The position numbers were made by a program, and so were the translations under genes. Shown here piece by piece: positions 52,886 to 61,594 of a DNA stretch of 64,000 nucleotides; position 1 is the stretch's first letter; each line of letters begins with the position of its first letter. Where the stretch lies: contig JBIQKZ010000010.1 of the NCBI GenBank assembly GCA_044464765.1, positions 84,056 to 148,055 of the forward strand, read 5' to 3'. Below the pieces are notes generated by a model that made no database searches, was not told the origin of the DNA, and saw only the letters and a list, made by a program, of their open reading frames with translations. The stretch is from JBIQKZ01 sp044464765. GTDB lineage: Bacteria; Pseudomonadota; Gammaproteobacteria; Burkholderiales; Burkholderiaceae_B.

Positions 52886-52960
52886 ACACTGGGCATCAGG
52901 ATGGCGCAGCGCGATGCAGCGCTCTGGGGCGTGTTGCCGGGCGCCAGAGCCCCAACACCG

Positions 52961-53884
52961 CTAAATCGGCGGCTTGCCGCCATTGACCGGGGTGTCCTGG
53001 GAGTCGGCCTGGGTAATGTGGCTATTGGGCGGCACGTCGTGGGTAAGCCAGACATTGCCGCCAATGACACAGCCTTGGCCGAGCGTCACTCGGCCCAGAA
53101 TGGTGGCGCCGGCATAAATGACCACATCGTCTTCGACGAGCGGGTGGCGGGGCAGGCCTTTTTGCAGCGTGCCGTCGGTATCGGTTGGGAAGCGCTTGGC
53201 CCCCAGGGTGACGGCCTGGTAGATGCGGACACGCTCGCCAATAATGGTGGTTTCCCCGATTACGACGCCTGTGCCGTGGTCAATGAAGAAACTGGCCCCG
53301 ATTTGCGCCCCTGGATGAATGTCGATGCCGGTTTGCCCATGGGCCAGTTCGGCTGCCAGGCGCGCCAGCATGGGCAGGTCGCGCACGTAGAGCTCGTGCG
53401 CGATTCGATGGTAGATCATGGCCTGGACACCGGGATAGCACAGCAGGACTTCGTCTACGCTGCGCGCCGCCGGATCGCCATGGTAGGCGGCCAGGACATC
53501 GCTGTCCAGCAGGCAGCGCAAGCGCGGCAACTGCTGTGAGAAGCTGGTGATGGCCTCGGTGGCGCGTGCGTCGATATCCTGGTGCTGCGTGTTGTCGTGC
53601 CGCGCTGCATAGCGAAGCTCCAGGCGCGCCTGCGCCAAAAGGGCGTGCAGCGTGGCGTCCAGCGTGTAGCCCACGAAATAGTCTTCCCCTTCATGGCGAA
53701 GGTCGGTAGGGCCCAGTCGCATGGGAAACAATGCGGCCTTCAGGTCATCCATGATCTGGGATACCGCCTCGCGTGAGGGGAACTCGCGACCGTCGGGTTC
53801 GCGCGCTCGCTTTTGCGCGTCACGCCAATCCTGGCGAAGGCCGCGAAGCGATTTAACGATGGGGCCAATATCAAAAGCAGCCAT
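52961..53884 (-). CDS. cysE: Serine O-acetyltransferase (EpsC/SrpH type)
   Basis: This 307-residue enzyme makes O-acetylserine for cysteine synthesis. The N-terminal helical domain is longer than in E. coli CysE. The C-terminal left-handed beta-helix has hexapeptide repeats (IDIHPGAQIGASFFIDHGTG, VVIGETTIIGERVRIYQAVT) with the catalytic His in DHGTG, and later LVEDDVVIYAGATILGRVTL. The size and the inserted KRFPTDTDGTLQKG loop match the EpsC form found in betaproteobacteria. Confidence 0.92.
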   Translation of the reverse strand: MAAFDIGPIVKSLRGLRQDWRDAQKRAREPDGREFPSREAVSQIMDDLKAALFPMRLGPTDLRHEGEDYFVGYTLDATLHALLAQARLELRYAARHDNTQHQDIDARATEAITSFSQQLPRLRCLLDSDVLAAYHGDPAARSVDEVLLCYPGVQAMIYHRIAHELYVRDLPMLARLAAELAHGQTGIDIHPGAQIGASFFIDHGTGVVIGETTIIGERVRIYQAVTLGAKRFPTDTDGTLQKGLPRHPLVEDDVVIYAGATILGRVTLGQGCVIGGNVWLTHDVPPNSHITQADSQDTPVNGGKPPI

Positions 53885-53939
53885 GAGTTTGTGTTATTTA
53901 ACCAAGGGAAAAGGACAAGCTTGAAATCTTACCACTCGC

Positions 53940-54518
53940 CTACGCGTGGCGTCGCCGGAAGCAATCGGGGTGGTGGTCGTCGACCAGGCCGCAGGCTTGC
54001 ATCCAGGCGTACACGATGGTTGGCCCTACAAATTTGAAGCCGCGCTTTTTCAACTGGCTGGAAATGGATTGCGATAGCTCGGTTTGTGCCGGCGCCGGCG
54101 TGGTTGAGCCCACGATGGGGGCTCCGCCGACCATGGCCCAGACGAACTGGGAAAAATCTTCGCCATCGGCTTGCATGGAAAGATAGGCTTTTGCATTGCC
54201 GATGACGGCCAGGATTTTTTGCCGGGATCGCACGATGCCCGCATCGTTGAGTAGTCGTTCGACATCGGCGTCGTCGAAGCGCGCCACAACTTGAGGGTCA
54301 AAGTCGTGGAAAGCCCGGCGAAAGGCCTCGCGCTTGTGCAGGATGGTGCGCCATGACAGGCCGGCCTGGAAGCCATCGAGCATCAGCTTGGCCCACAGGC
54401 GGCGGCTGTCGTACTCGGGCACCCCCCATTCGTTGTCGTGGTAGGCGCACATCAGTGGGTCGTTGCCGGCCCAGATGCAGCGCACTTGCAAGCCAGGAGC
54501 GGTGGGCGGGTTTGTCAT
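53940..54518 (-). CDS. tag: DNA-3-methyladenine glycosylase I
   Basis: This 192-residue base-excision glycosylase removes 3-methyladenine. Family features are CIWAGNDPLMCAYHDNEWG near the N-terminus (first Cys and the His as zinc ligands), the FQAGLSWRTILHKREAFRRA helix-hairpin region, and the C-terminal GFKFVGPTIVYAWMQACGLV followed by a His and Cys (DDHHPDC) completing the zinc site. The gene stands alone on the minus strand. Confidence 0.93.
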   Translation of the reverse strand: MTNPPTAPGLQVRCIWAGNDPLMCAYHDNEWGVPEYDSRRLWAKLMLDGFQAGLSWRTILHKREAFRRAFHDFDPQVVARFDDADVERLLNDAGIVRSRQKILAVIGNAKAYLSMQADGEDFSQFVWAMVGGAPIVGSTTPAPAQTELSQSISSQLKKRGFKFVGPTIVYAWMQACGLVDDHHPDCFRRRHA

Positions 54519-54666
54519 GGACGGATAGCCTTTGCCAGCACAAAGTGGCCGGTTTGTAAAGGGTGGAGCAGGCAGGCAACCCTAACATTGAGCTAGGTGT
54601 TACCGCTATGTTGGCAGATGACCGCCAGATCTTTATAGTAGGCATTCTTTAGACTTAAAACAAGAT

Positions 54667-56187
54667 ATGACGATTCGATTAGCCCTTCAACAAATTACAA
54701 AGAGGTATCCCAGCGTCGTCGCAAACGACGGCGTCGATCTTACGGTCCAGCCAGGCGAAATTCATGCGGTTCTCGGCGAGAACGGTGCGGGCAAGTCCAC
54801 ACTCATGAAAATCATCTACGGTGCGGTGAAGCCCGACTCTGGCACCATGCTCTGGAATGGCGAGCCCGTCAGCATTGCCAATCCTGCATTGGCCAGGCAA
54901 TTGGGTATTGCCATGGTATTCCAGCATTTCTCGCTGTTCGACACCCTTACCGTTGCGGAAAACATCGCCCTGGGCCTGCCCCCCGACACAAAGATCAGCG
55001 AGCTGGAAACCCGTATCACCGAAACCGCCCGTCAGTATGGTCTGGATCTCGAGCCACAGCGACACGTTCACACCTTGTCGGTTGGTGAATGCCAGCGGGT
55101 CGAAATCGTGCGTGCGCTGCTTACCAAGCCCCAATTGCTGATTCTCGATGAGCCGACCTCGGTGCTTACACCGCAGGCCGTCGAACGACTCTTTGAAGTC
55201 TTGCGGCAGTTGGCGGCGGAAGGGTGCAGTATTCTGTATATCAGTCACAAGCTGGACGAGATCCGTGCTCTGTGCCATACCTGCACCGTCATGCGTGCAG
55301 GCAAGGTCACCGGGGTTTGCGATCCGTCGCAGGAAACTGCCGCAAGCCTTTCCCGACTCATGATCGGCGCAGAACCTCCGGCCATGCGCCACCAAGAGCG
55401 CGAACCGGGTGCCCGGGTGTTCTCCGTGCGCAATCTGTCCATCGCCAAAAGCCATCCCTTTGCCGTTGAACTTTCCGGTATCGAATTCGATTTGCACGAA
55501 GGCGAAATCCTTGGTGTGGCGGGTGTTTCGGGCAATGGCCAGCAGGAACTGCTGGGCGCGCTTTCAGGCGAAGACCCACGAGGCGGTGCCCAGGCCGTTG
55601 CATTGCGCGACCAACCCATTGGCAATCGCAGCGCTGCGTGGCGGCGAGCCCATGGCGTGGGTTTCGTGCCCGAAGAACGCTTGGGGCGTGGTGCGGTGCC
55701 GGAACTTTCCCTGGCGCAGAACATGCTGTTGTCGCACCAGACATCGGCGACCATCCGTTATGGCCTGGTGCGCACCGGCGCGATACGCAGCTTGGCCCAA
55801 GGCATTATCAAGCGTTTCAACGTCAAGGCGTCGGGGCCGGGAGCCATCGCGTCCAGTTTATCGGGTGGTAATTTGCAGAAGTACATTATCGGGCGCGAAG
55901 TTACCCGCAACCCCGCTGTCTTGCTAGTGGCCCAGCCCACCTGGGGAGTCGATGTCGGCGCCGCCGCCCAGATACGCGGCGAGCTCCTGGCCCTGCGGGA
56001 TGCGGGCTGCGCCATCCTGGTTGTCTCCGAAGAGATCGACGAGCTTTTCGAAATTTCGGATCGGCTCATCGTTATCGCCAAGGGGCGGGTGTCCCCTTCT
56101 ATTCCTATTGCCCAGGCTTCCCTAGACCTTGTGGGGCAGTGGATGAGCGGCCTTTGGACCACCGGAGGCGCGCATGCTCAAGCTTGA
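54667..56187 (+). CDS. BMP-type ABC transporter, ATP-binding subunit (two ATPase domains)
   Basis: This 506-residue fused double ATPase has the NupO/YufO/RbsA layout. Domain 1 has Walker A GENGAGKSTLMK (about residue 37), signature LSVGECQRVE and Walker B LLILDEPTSVLTP. Domain 2 has a degenerate Walker A (GVSGNGQQELLG), signature LSGGNLQKYIIGRE and LLVAQPTWGVDVGAA. It energises uptake through the two permeases that follow. Relatives import nucleosides or purines. The permease gene overlaps it by 14 bases. Confidence 0.92.
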   Translation: MTIRLALQQITKRYPSVVANDGVDLTVQPGEIHAVLGENGAGKSTLMKIIYGAVKPDSGTMLWNGEPVSIANPALARQLGIAMVFQHFSLFDTLTVAENIALGLPPDTKISELETRITETARQYGLDLEPQRHVHTLSVGECQRVEIVRALLTKPQLLILDEPTSVLTPQAVERLFEVLRQLAAEGCSILYISHKLDEIRALCHTCTVMRAGKVTGVCDPSQETAASLSRLMIGAEPPAMRHQEREPGARVFSVRNLSIAKSHPFAVELSGIEFDLHEGEILGVAGVSGNGQQELLGALSGEDPRGGAQAVALRDQPIGNRSAAWRRAHGVGFVPEERLGRGAVPELSLAQNMLLSHQTSATIRYGLVRTGAIRSLAQGIIKRFNVKASGPGAIASSLSGGNLQKYIIGREVTRNPAVLLVAQPTWGVDVGAAAQIRGELLALRDAGCAILVVSEEIDELFEISDRLIVIAKGRVSPSIPIAQASLDLVGQWMSGLWTTGGAHAQA

Positions 56188-57241
56188 ACCTCGCGCTGCG
56201 CCATCCACATGGATGTCCTGGCTATCGCCTTTGTTGGCCGTTGCGCTTACTGCGGTGTGCGGTTTCATCCTGTTTGTCGGCGTAGGCAAAGATCCCTTGG
56301 CGGGCCTGGCGGTTTTCTTCTTCGAACCAATTAAAGACCTGCGCGGCTGGTCCGAGGTCGGCGTCAAGGTGGCGCCGCTGCTCATGATCTCCGTCGGCCT
56401 GGCCGCTTGCTTTCGTGCCAATATTTTCAATATCGGTGCGGAAGGCCAGTTGGTCATGGGCGCCATTACCGCAGGCTGGGTAATTCTGTATCTGGACGAC
56501 GGCAGTGGTACAGGCGGCGGCTGGCTGCTGATCCTGATCGCTCTATTGGCGGGGGTGGTGGGTGGGGCCTTCTGGGCTGCCATCACAGCCTGGCTGCGTG
56601 ATAGTTTCAACGCCAACGAAATTCTGGTGTCCCTGATGCTGGTGTATGTGGCCGAGTTGCTGCTCAGCTACTTGGTGCACGGGATCCTGATCGACCCCGA
56701 TGGTTTCGGCTTCCCGCAATCCAGGCTGTTTTCCGACGGCTTTTTACTGCCCATTCTGTTGCCGGGAACTCGCTTGCACCTGGGCTTATTGCTGGCCCTG
56801 ATCGCGGCGGTGGCCGGTTGGGTCTTCCTCTCGCGCAGCTTTAGCGGTTTCAAGCTGCAGGTAGGTGGTCTGGCGCCCCGCGCTGCGCGCTACGGTGGTT
56901 TCTCTGCGCGTGGCACCCTATGGATATCCATGTTGATGTCCGGCGGGCTTGCCGGCCTGGCGGGCGCCAGCGAGATCATGGGGCCGATTGGACAGCTAAC
57001 GCCATCCATTTCCCCGGGTTACGGATTCGCCGCCATTATCGTTGCCTTTGTTGGCCGCTTGCACCCTATCGGGGTGATTTTCTCAAGCTTCATCATGGCG
57101 CTCTTCTATATTGGCGGAGAGCTGTCTCAGTCGCGGCTGGGCATGCCCAGCGCGATTACGGGCGTGTTCCAGGGCATCTTGCTGTTCTCGCTGCTGGCGT
57201 GCGACGTGCTCATCTATAACAAATTGCGCTGGAGAAAATAA
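56174..57241 (+). CDS. BMP-type ABC transporter permease 1
   Basis: This 355-residue inner-membrane permease of the branched-chain/nucleoside type (BPD_transp_2) has about nine helices. Family segments include PLLMISVGLAACFRANIFNI, GAEGQLVMGAITAGWV, and NANEILVSLMLVYVAELLLS (EILVSLML is typical of the YufP/NupP side). It overlaps the ATPase gene and its stop shares a base with the next permease start (TAATG). Confidence 0.92.
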   Translation: MLKLEPRAAPSTWMSWLSPLLAVALTAVCGFILFVGVGKDPLAGLAVFFFEPIKDLRGWSEVGVKVAPLLMISVGLAACFRANIFNIGAEGQLVMGAITAGWVILYLDDGSGTGGGWLLILIALLAGVVGGAFWAAITAWLRDSFNANEILVSLMLVYVAELLLSYLVHGILIDPDGFGFPQSRLFSDGFLLPILLPGTRLHLGLLLALIAAVAGWVFLSRSFSGFKLQVGGLAPRAARYGGFSARGTLWISMLMSGGLAGLAGASEIMGPIGQLTPSISPGYGFAAIIVAFVGRLHPIGVIFSSFIMALFYIGGELSQSRLGMPSAITGVFQGILLFSLLACDVLIYNKLRWRK

Positions 57242-58158
57242 TGGAAGGATTCGCTTCCCTGATCGCCGCTTCGATCAACTCCGGCACGCCTTTGATGCTG
57301 GCTGCGCTTGGCCTGTTGATCAATGAGCGGTCGGGTGTTATTAATCTTGGCTCCGAGGGCATGATGCTCATGGCGGCCGTATTGGGTTTTGCCGTCACCG
57401 TTGATACGCAAAGCGCGCCGCTGGGTTTTCTTGCCGGCGCCGGCATTGGTATGTTGCTGGCGGGCTTTTTTGCCTGGATCACCGTTTGGCTGGGCGCCAA
57501 CCAAGTGGCCACCGGTTTGGCGCTCTCGCTGTTCGGCGCAGGCGCATCCGCCTATATCGGCATCGATTATGTCGGCAAGACCCTGGTGGTTTCGCGGTAT
57601 GGCATTCCGTTCCTCGAAGACATCCCATTCCTGGGGCCGGCGTTATTCCGCCAGCACCCCGTGGTGTATTTATCGTTGCTGTTGTGCGTGGGCATTGCCT
57701 GGTTTTTGTATCGCACCCGTGGCGGGCTGGTGCTGCGCTCGGTTGGCGAATCCCCCTCTTCGGCGCACGCGCTTGGCTATAACGTACGCCTTATCCGTCT
57801 TTATGCCTTGCTGTTCGGCGGTGCATGCTGCGGCATGGCAGGCGCCTTCATGTCGCTGGTCTATACGCCTATGTGGGTTGAAAACATGGTGGCCGGCCGT
57901 GGCTGGATCGCGCTTGCACTGACCACGTTTGCCACCTGGCGCCCCGCGCGTGTTCTCGTTGGCGCGTATTTGTTCGGTGGGATTACTATCTTTACGTATT
58001 ACATGCAGGCGCGCGGCGTGGCCATTGCCTCGCAATTGCTTTCCATGCTGCCCTATCTGGCCACCGTCCTGGTGCTTGTGCTGATATCGCGCAACGCAGG
58101 GTGGATCCGATTGAATATGCCCGCTTCGCTGGGGAAAAACTTCAATCCCAATGGCTAG
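57241..58158 (+). CDS. BMP-type ABC transporter permease 2
   Basis: This 305-residue second permease (YufQ/NupQ side) has LMLAALGLLINERSGVINLG and SEGMMLMAAVLGFAVTVDTQ near the N-terminus, ANQVATGLALSLFGAG in the middle, and GRGWIALALTTFATWRPARV near the end, all conserved in nucleoside-type permeases. It pairs with permease 1 and is followed 111 bases later by the binding protein. Confidence 0.92.
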   Translation: MEGFASLIAASINSGTPLMLAALGLLINERSGVINLGSEGMMLMAAVLGFAVTVDTQSAPLGFLAGAGIGMLLAGFFAWITVWLGANQVATGLALSLFGAGASAYIGIDYVGKTLVVSRYGIPFLEDIPFLGPALFRQHPVVYLSLLLCVGIAWFLYRTRGGLVLRSVGESPSSAHALGYNVRLIRLYALLFGGACCGMAGAFMSLVYTPMWVENMVAGRGWIALALTTFATWRPARVLVGAYLFGGITIFTYYMQARGVAIASQLLSMLPYLATVLVLVLISRNAGWIRLNMPASLGKNFNPNG

Positions 58159-58269
58159 CATGCCGGCCGTCTCGCGCGAATGCGCAAGACGGCCAACCAG
58201 CACAACAGTGTTTTACTTGGAAGTGTCGTAATGGCCCAGGCCAATTGTATCCAACCAGAGAGAGATCTT

Positions 58270-59358
58270 ATGACTAAAAAACTTATGCGTCGTACATTGT
58301 GCGCCCTGGCAGTCTTGCCCGCCCTGGCGCTTGCGGCTCCCGCGCAGGCCGCTGATGAGCCACTGAAGGTTGGCTTTGTGTATGTCAGCCCGATTGGCGA
58401 AGCCGGCTGGACGTGGCAGCAGGATATCGGCCGCAAGGAAATGGAGAAGAACCTGGCTGGCAAGGTCACATCCACCTACGTTGAAGACGTACCCGAAGGC
58501 GCCGACGCCGAACGCGTCATCCGCGATCTTGCGCAGCAGGGCAACAAGCTCATTTTCACCACGTCGTTCGGCTATATGAACCCAACGATCAAGGTGGCCA
58601 AGCAGTTCCCCGACGTAAAGTTCGTACACTCCACTGGGTACAAGACGGCGCCCAACGTGGCGACCACCAACTCGCGCTTTTACGAAGCGCGTTACCTGGC
58701 CGGTATTATTGCGGGCAAAATGACCAAGTCCAATGTCGCCGGCTATGTGGGGGCATTCCCGATTCCCGAGGTCCTGCAGGGCATCAATGCGTTCACCCGC
58801 GGCATGCGCAGCGTCAACCCCGATGCCGAAGTACGCGTTATTTGGGTTAATAGTTGGTTTGATCCAGGCAAAGAGCGTGATGCCGCACTTGCGTTGCTCG
58901 GGCAGGGCGCCGATATCGTTACGCACCACACCGACTCGACGGCATCCGTGCAGGCAGCCCAGGAACAAGGCAAGTATGCCATCGCCTATCATTCCGACAT
59001 GAAGAAATTCGGCCCCGATGCGCAATTGGCCGCAGTTACCCACCATTGGGGCGACTACTTCACCAAAGCCGCTCAGCAGGTGCTTGATGGCACCTGGAAG
59101 TCCGAGAGCACGTGGGGCGGTCTGAAAGAAGGCATGGCCGCGCTTGAAGCGCTGAATCCGGCCTTGCCCGACGACGTCAGGCAGTTGGTCAAAGAGAAGG
59201 AAGCCGCCATCATTGCCGGCACCCTTACACCGTTCGATGCTCCCGTGGTCACCAACGAGGGCAAGGTTGTTGTGGAAAGCGGCTCCATGAACGACGATGG
59301 TCTGAACAGCATGAACTATTACGTGGAAGGCGTAGCCGGCAAGCTGCCCACCCAGTAA
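58270..59358 (+). CDS. BMP family basic membrane protein, substrate-binding subunit
   Basis: This 362-residue binding protein has a signal peptide (cleavage after AQAADE-type site, residues about 22-26) and a PBP1-like BMP fold: KVGFVYVSPIGEAGWTWQQD, DLAQQGNKLIFTTSFGYMNP, and ARYLAGIIAGKMTKSNVAGY. BMP proteins usually bind purine nucleosides. The start at ATG 58270 (MTKKLMRRTLC) gives a normal signal sequence; the longer frame upstream is unlikely. Two hairpins follow the stop. Confidence 0.92.
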   Translation: MTKKLMRRTLCALAVLPALALAAPAQAADEPLKVGFVYVSPIGEAGWTWQQDIGRKEMEKNLAGKVTSTYVEDVPEGADAERVIRDLAQQGNKLIFTTSFGYMNPTIKVAKQFPDVKFVHSTGYKTAPNVATTNSRFYEARYLAGIIAGKMTKSNVAGYVGAFPIPEVLQGINAFTRGMRSVNPDAEVRVIWVNSWFDPGKERDAALALLGQGADIVTHHTDSTASVQAAQEQGKYAIAYHSDMKKFGPDAQLAAVTHHWGDYFTKAAQQVLDGTWKSESTWGGLKEGMAALEALNPALPDDVRQLVKEKEAAIIAGTLTPFDAPVVTNEGKVVVESGSMNDDGLNSMNYYVEGVAGKLPTQ

Positions 59359-59366
59359 GCTGTCTT

Positions 59367-59403
59367 TGCTTCGCCTACCCGTGGATCCCGTGTAGGCGAA
59401 GCA
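59367..59403 (+). terminator. Hairpin after the BMP gene
   Basis: tgcttcgcctac (59367-59378) and gtaggcgaagca (59392-59403) are perfect 12-base arms with a 13-base loop, starting 9 bases after the stop. No T run follows, so a terminator role is likely but not certain. Confidence 0.5.
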
Positions 59404-59406
59404 TCA

Positions 59407-59448
59407 CGCGCAAGTGACGCAACGGTTAGCCGTTGCGTCACTTGCGCG
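59407..59448. repeat. Perfect 19-bp hairpin between the BMP and PCuAC genes
   Basis: Arms 59407-59425 and 59430-59448 pair without a mismatch around the loop ttag. There is no adjacent T run. It could be a terminator without a U tract, an mRNA-stabilising stem, or a REP-like unit. Confidence 0.7.
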
Positions 59449-59488
59449 GTACACTCACAGGCGAAACTTTTTCTCGCCTGGAGTCCAC

Positions 59489-60004
59489 ATGATAGTAAAT
59501 CGATTTTCGCGCATCGCCCTGTGGGGTGCGGCAGTCCTCGTGTCATCCACCGCCCTGGCTCACCCGGGCCACGAACATAAGGCGCAGACGCCGAATGCAT
59601 CGGTTGCCGAGGCGGTATCGGTCAGCCACTGCTGGATTCGCCTGATGCCGTCTCCCGCGCCATCAGCGGGCTATTTCCTGATCGATAACGCGGGCAGCCA
59701 AGACATCACCTTGCAAGGGGCTCAAACAGATGCCTTCGGTATGATGATGCTGCACCAGACCACCCACAAGGACGGAACCAGCCGCATGTCCGAAGTGCCC
59801 GAAGTGGTGGTTCCGGCCGGCAAGTCGCTGGAGTTCAAGCCAGGCAGCTACCATGCCATGCTCGAAGATCCTGTGGAGTCAGTCAAGGTAGGCTCCACGA
59901 TTGACGTGAACTTTCTTTTTTCTTCAGGCAAGAACGCCGTGGCCAGTTGCGAGGTGAAAGCACCCAGCACGCTGCCGGCTAGCCATGGTCATCAACACCA
60001 CTGA
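59489..60004 (+). CDS. PCu(A)C family copper chaperone
   Basis: This 171-residue periplasmic copper chaperone can deliver Cu(I) to cytochrome oxidase assembly. It has a signal peptide ending in STALA, then a His-rich mature start (HPGHEHK). The copper site is an exact HX10MX21HXM with H89, M100, H122 and M124. The C-terminal tail is again His-rich (SHGHQHH). The start is at ATG 59489. Its 3' end overlaps the convergent hydrolase gene by 26 bases. Confidence 0.93.
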   Translation: MIVNRFSRIALWGAAVLVSSTALAHPGHEHKAQTPNASVAEAVSVSHCWIRLMPSPAPSAGYFLIDNAGSQDITLQGAQTDAFGMMMLHQTTHKDGTSRMSEVPEVVVPAGKSLEFKPGSYHAMLEDPVESVKVGSTIDVNFLFSSGKNAVASCEVKAPSTLPASHGHQHH

Positions 60005-60839
60005 CAAATGCAATCACGCGGGCATTGAAGGCCTTGGCATTGGCCAGGTTCATTCCATGCGCCGCACGAGGAATGACATCGCGCTCGGCGCGTTGTAAGT
60101 GCATTTGCAGAATGTCCATAATCTGCCCATAGCGCGGCGGGCTGTCTTGTCCGCCGAGCAGCAGCGTGGCGCAGCTTATGTTGCGCGCCCGCTGGGGGTC
60201 GAAGCCGGCGTCGGGGGCAAGCGCTTCGGCCGCTTGCCAGGGCAGGGTCTGGGCGTTATCGCGGACCATGGTCTTGAACCAACCCACCATCTGTCTCCAG
60301 GTGCCGGCGCCGTTCACTGTGTCGATGAATTCGGCCAGCGCCCCGTCGATGTCTCCCTGGGCAAGCCTGGAGGCCACTTCTCTCTGGAAGGCATGCGAGC
60401 CGGAGCCGGAGCCGGCGCCGGCGCTAGTCTGGAACCCCGGGTCGGCCAGGATCAGCGAGCGGACCAGTTCGGGCGCCTGACAGGCGAGTTCGAGGGCGAC
60501 GTGCGCACCGCGTGAGTGCCCCAGCACATGAACGCCTTCTGGAGCGTTCTGGCGTGCAAGCAATGCAGCCAGGTCAGATGCGTGACGTTGTACGCTGAAG
60601 TCGTCTGCCAGGCTCGGTGCGTTGGATGGCCAGTAACCCCGCAAGCTGGGCGCCAACACACGGTAATTTTCCGATAGGGCGGGAACCTGCCAGCGCCAGT
60701 ATCGGTAGTCGCACAGTGACCCATGAATCAATATCAGCGGGCGACCCGAGCCCCTTTGGATATAACTAAGGGGATAACCCTGGATATCCAGTTGGAGGGT
60801 TGAATCGGGTCGTGCGTCTGCGAGAACGGGTTCCGGCAT
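59979..60839 (-). CDS. Alpha/beta hydrolase coupled to cpoB
   Basis: This 286-residue alpha/beta-hydrolase-fold protein has an oxyanion loop at LILIHGSLCDYRYW, a nucleophile in HVLGHSRGAHVAL (GHSRG, about residue 106), and a terminal histidine in PRAAHGMNLAN. The substrate is unknown. It starts where the cpoB stop ends (TAATG), so it is translated with the Tol-Pal accessory gene. A tie to envelope maintenance is inferred from this coupling only. Confidence 0.85.
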   Translation of the reverse strand: MPEPVLADARPDSTLQLDIQGYPLSYIQRGSGRPLILIHGSLCDYRYWRWQVPALSENYRVLAPSLRGYWPSNAPSLADDFSVQRHASDLAALLARQNAPEGVHVLGHSRGAHVALELACQAPELVRSLILADPGFQTSAGAGSGSGSHAFQREVASRLAQGDIDGALAEFIDTVNGAGTWRQMVGWFKTMVRDNAQTLPWQAAEALAPDAGFDPQRARNISCATLLLGGQDSPPRYGQIMDILQMHLQRAERDVIPRAAHGMNLANAKAFNARVIAFVSGVDDHG

Positions 60840-61522
60840 TATTGCAGCAGCTGGAGGCGGCTCTTCGCGGTTTCCGCAGCAGTGGTCTGAGGGTAATCGG
60901 CGACAATTTTCTGCAAACTGGCCTTGGCGCCGTTCATATCGTTGAGCTCGATCTGGCTTGCAGCGATGATCAGCAGGGCGTCGGCTGCCCGGGGGTCTTG
61001 GGGAGCGTTCTGGATCAGTGCTTGCAACTGCTGTATCGAGCCTTTGAAGTCTTTATTGGCGTACATGCTGCTGCCTTGGTAAAAACGCGCTTCAGACACC
61101 AGTTTGCTGTTGGGGTAGTTCGTAAGAAAGGTCGTGAATCCTGCGGAGGCTTCCTGGTACTTGCCGCTGCGAAATAACCCCATGGGGCTGTCAAAGGCCA
61201 TTTGTTCCTGGGGATTGTCTACCCGGACGGAAGGCTCGCCCAACTGGCCTTGGGCGCCTCGGCTCAGGTCCAGTTCCCAGCGCATTTTTTCAAGTTGGCC
61301 TCGCATGGTGGCCACTTGATGCTGCAGGCTTTCGATCTGGTCGGCCAGGAGCAGCCGGCCTTGTTGATTTCGGTCTTGCATTTGTTTGACTTGCTCGCGC
61401 AGCTCGAGGATGGCCCGTCGGGCATCGTCGTCGGCAAACGCATGGGCCGGTGCAGCCACGGCGGACAGTGCAAGCGAGGCCGCCAGCAGCGCGGGGCGCA
61501 AGGAAGAGGAAAAGGCGCTCAT
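60839..61522 (-). CDS. cpoB: Cell division coordinator CpoB (YbgF)
   Basis: This 227-residue periplasmic protein links Tol-Pal constriction with PBP1B-driven peptidoglycan synthesis. It has a signal peptide (cleavage near AHAFAD), an N-terminal coiled-coil trimerisation helix (about residues 35-85: LELREQVKQMQDRNQQGRLL), and a TPR domain (about 110-225: GLFRSGKYQEASAGFTTFLT, YQGSSMYANKDFKGSIQQLQ). It follows pal with an intrinsic terminator between them, unlike the tight tolB-pal linkage. Confidence 0.93.
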   Translation of the reverse strand: MSAFSSSLRPALLAASLALSAVAAPAHAFADDDARRAILELREQVKQMQDRNQQGRLLLADQIESLQHQVATMRGQLEKMRWELDLSRGAQGQLGEPSVRVDNPQEQMAFDSPMGLFRSGKYQEASAGFTTFLTNYPNSKLVSEARFYQGSSMYANKDFKGSIQQLQALIQNAPQDPRAADALLIIAASQIELNDMNGAKASLQKIVADYPQTTAAETAKSRLQLLQ

Positions 61523-61536
61523 GTAGGTTCCTGTTC

Positions 61537-61570
61537 AAAAAAAACGCCGCGGCGGATAGCCGCCACGGCG
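61537..61570 (-). terminator. Intrinsic terminator between pal and cpoB
   Basis: An 11-base GC-rich stem (61545-61555 with 61560-61570, one wobble pair) closes on a four-base loop and is followed on the minus strand by eight T. It would stop or attenuate tol-pal transcription before cpoB. Confidence 0.88.
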
Positions 61571-61594
61571 CTGTATCGACTAGTCAGTTAGATA

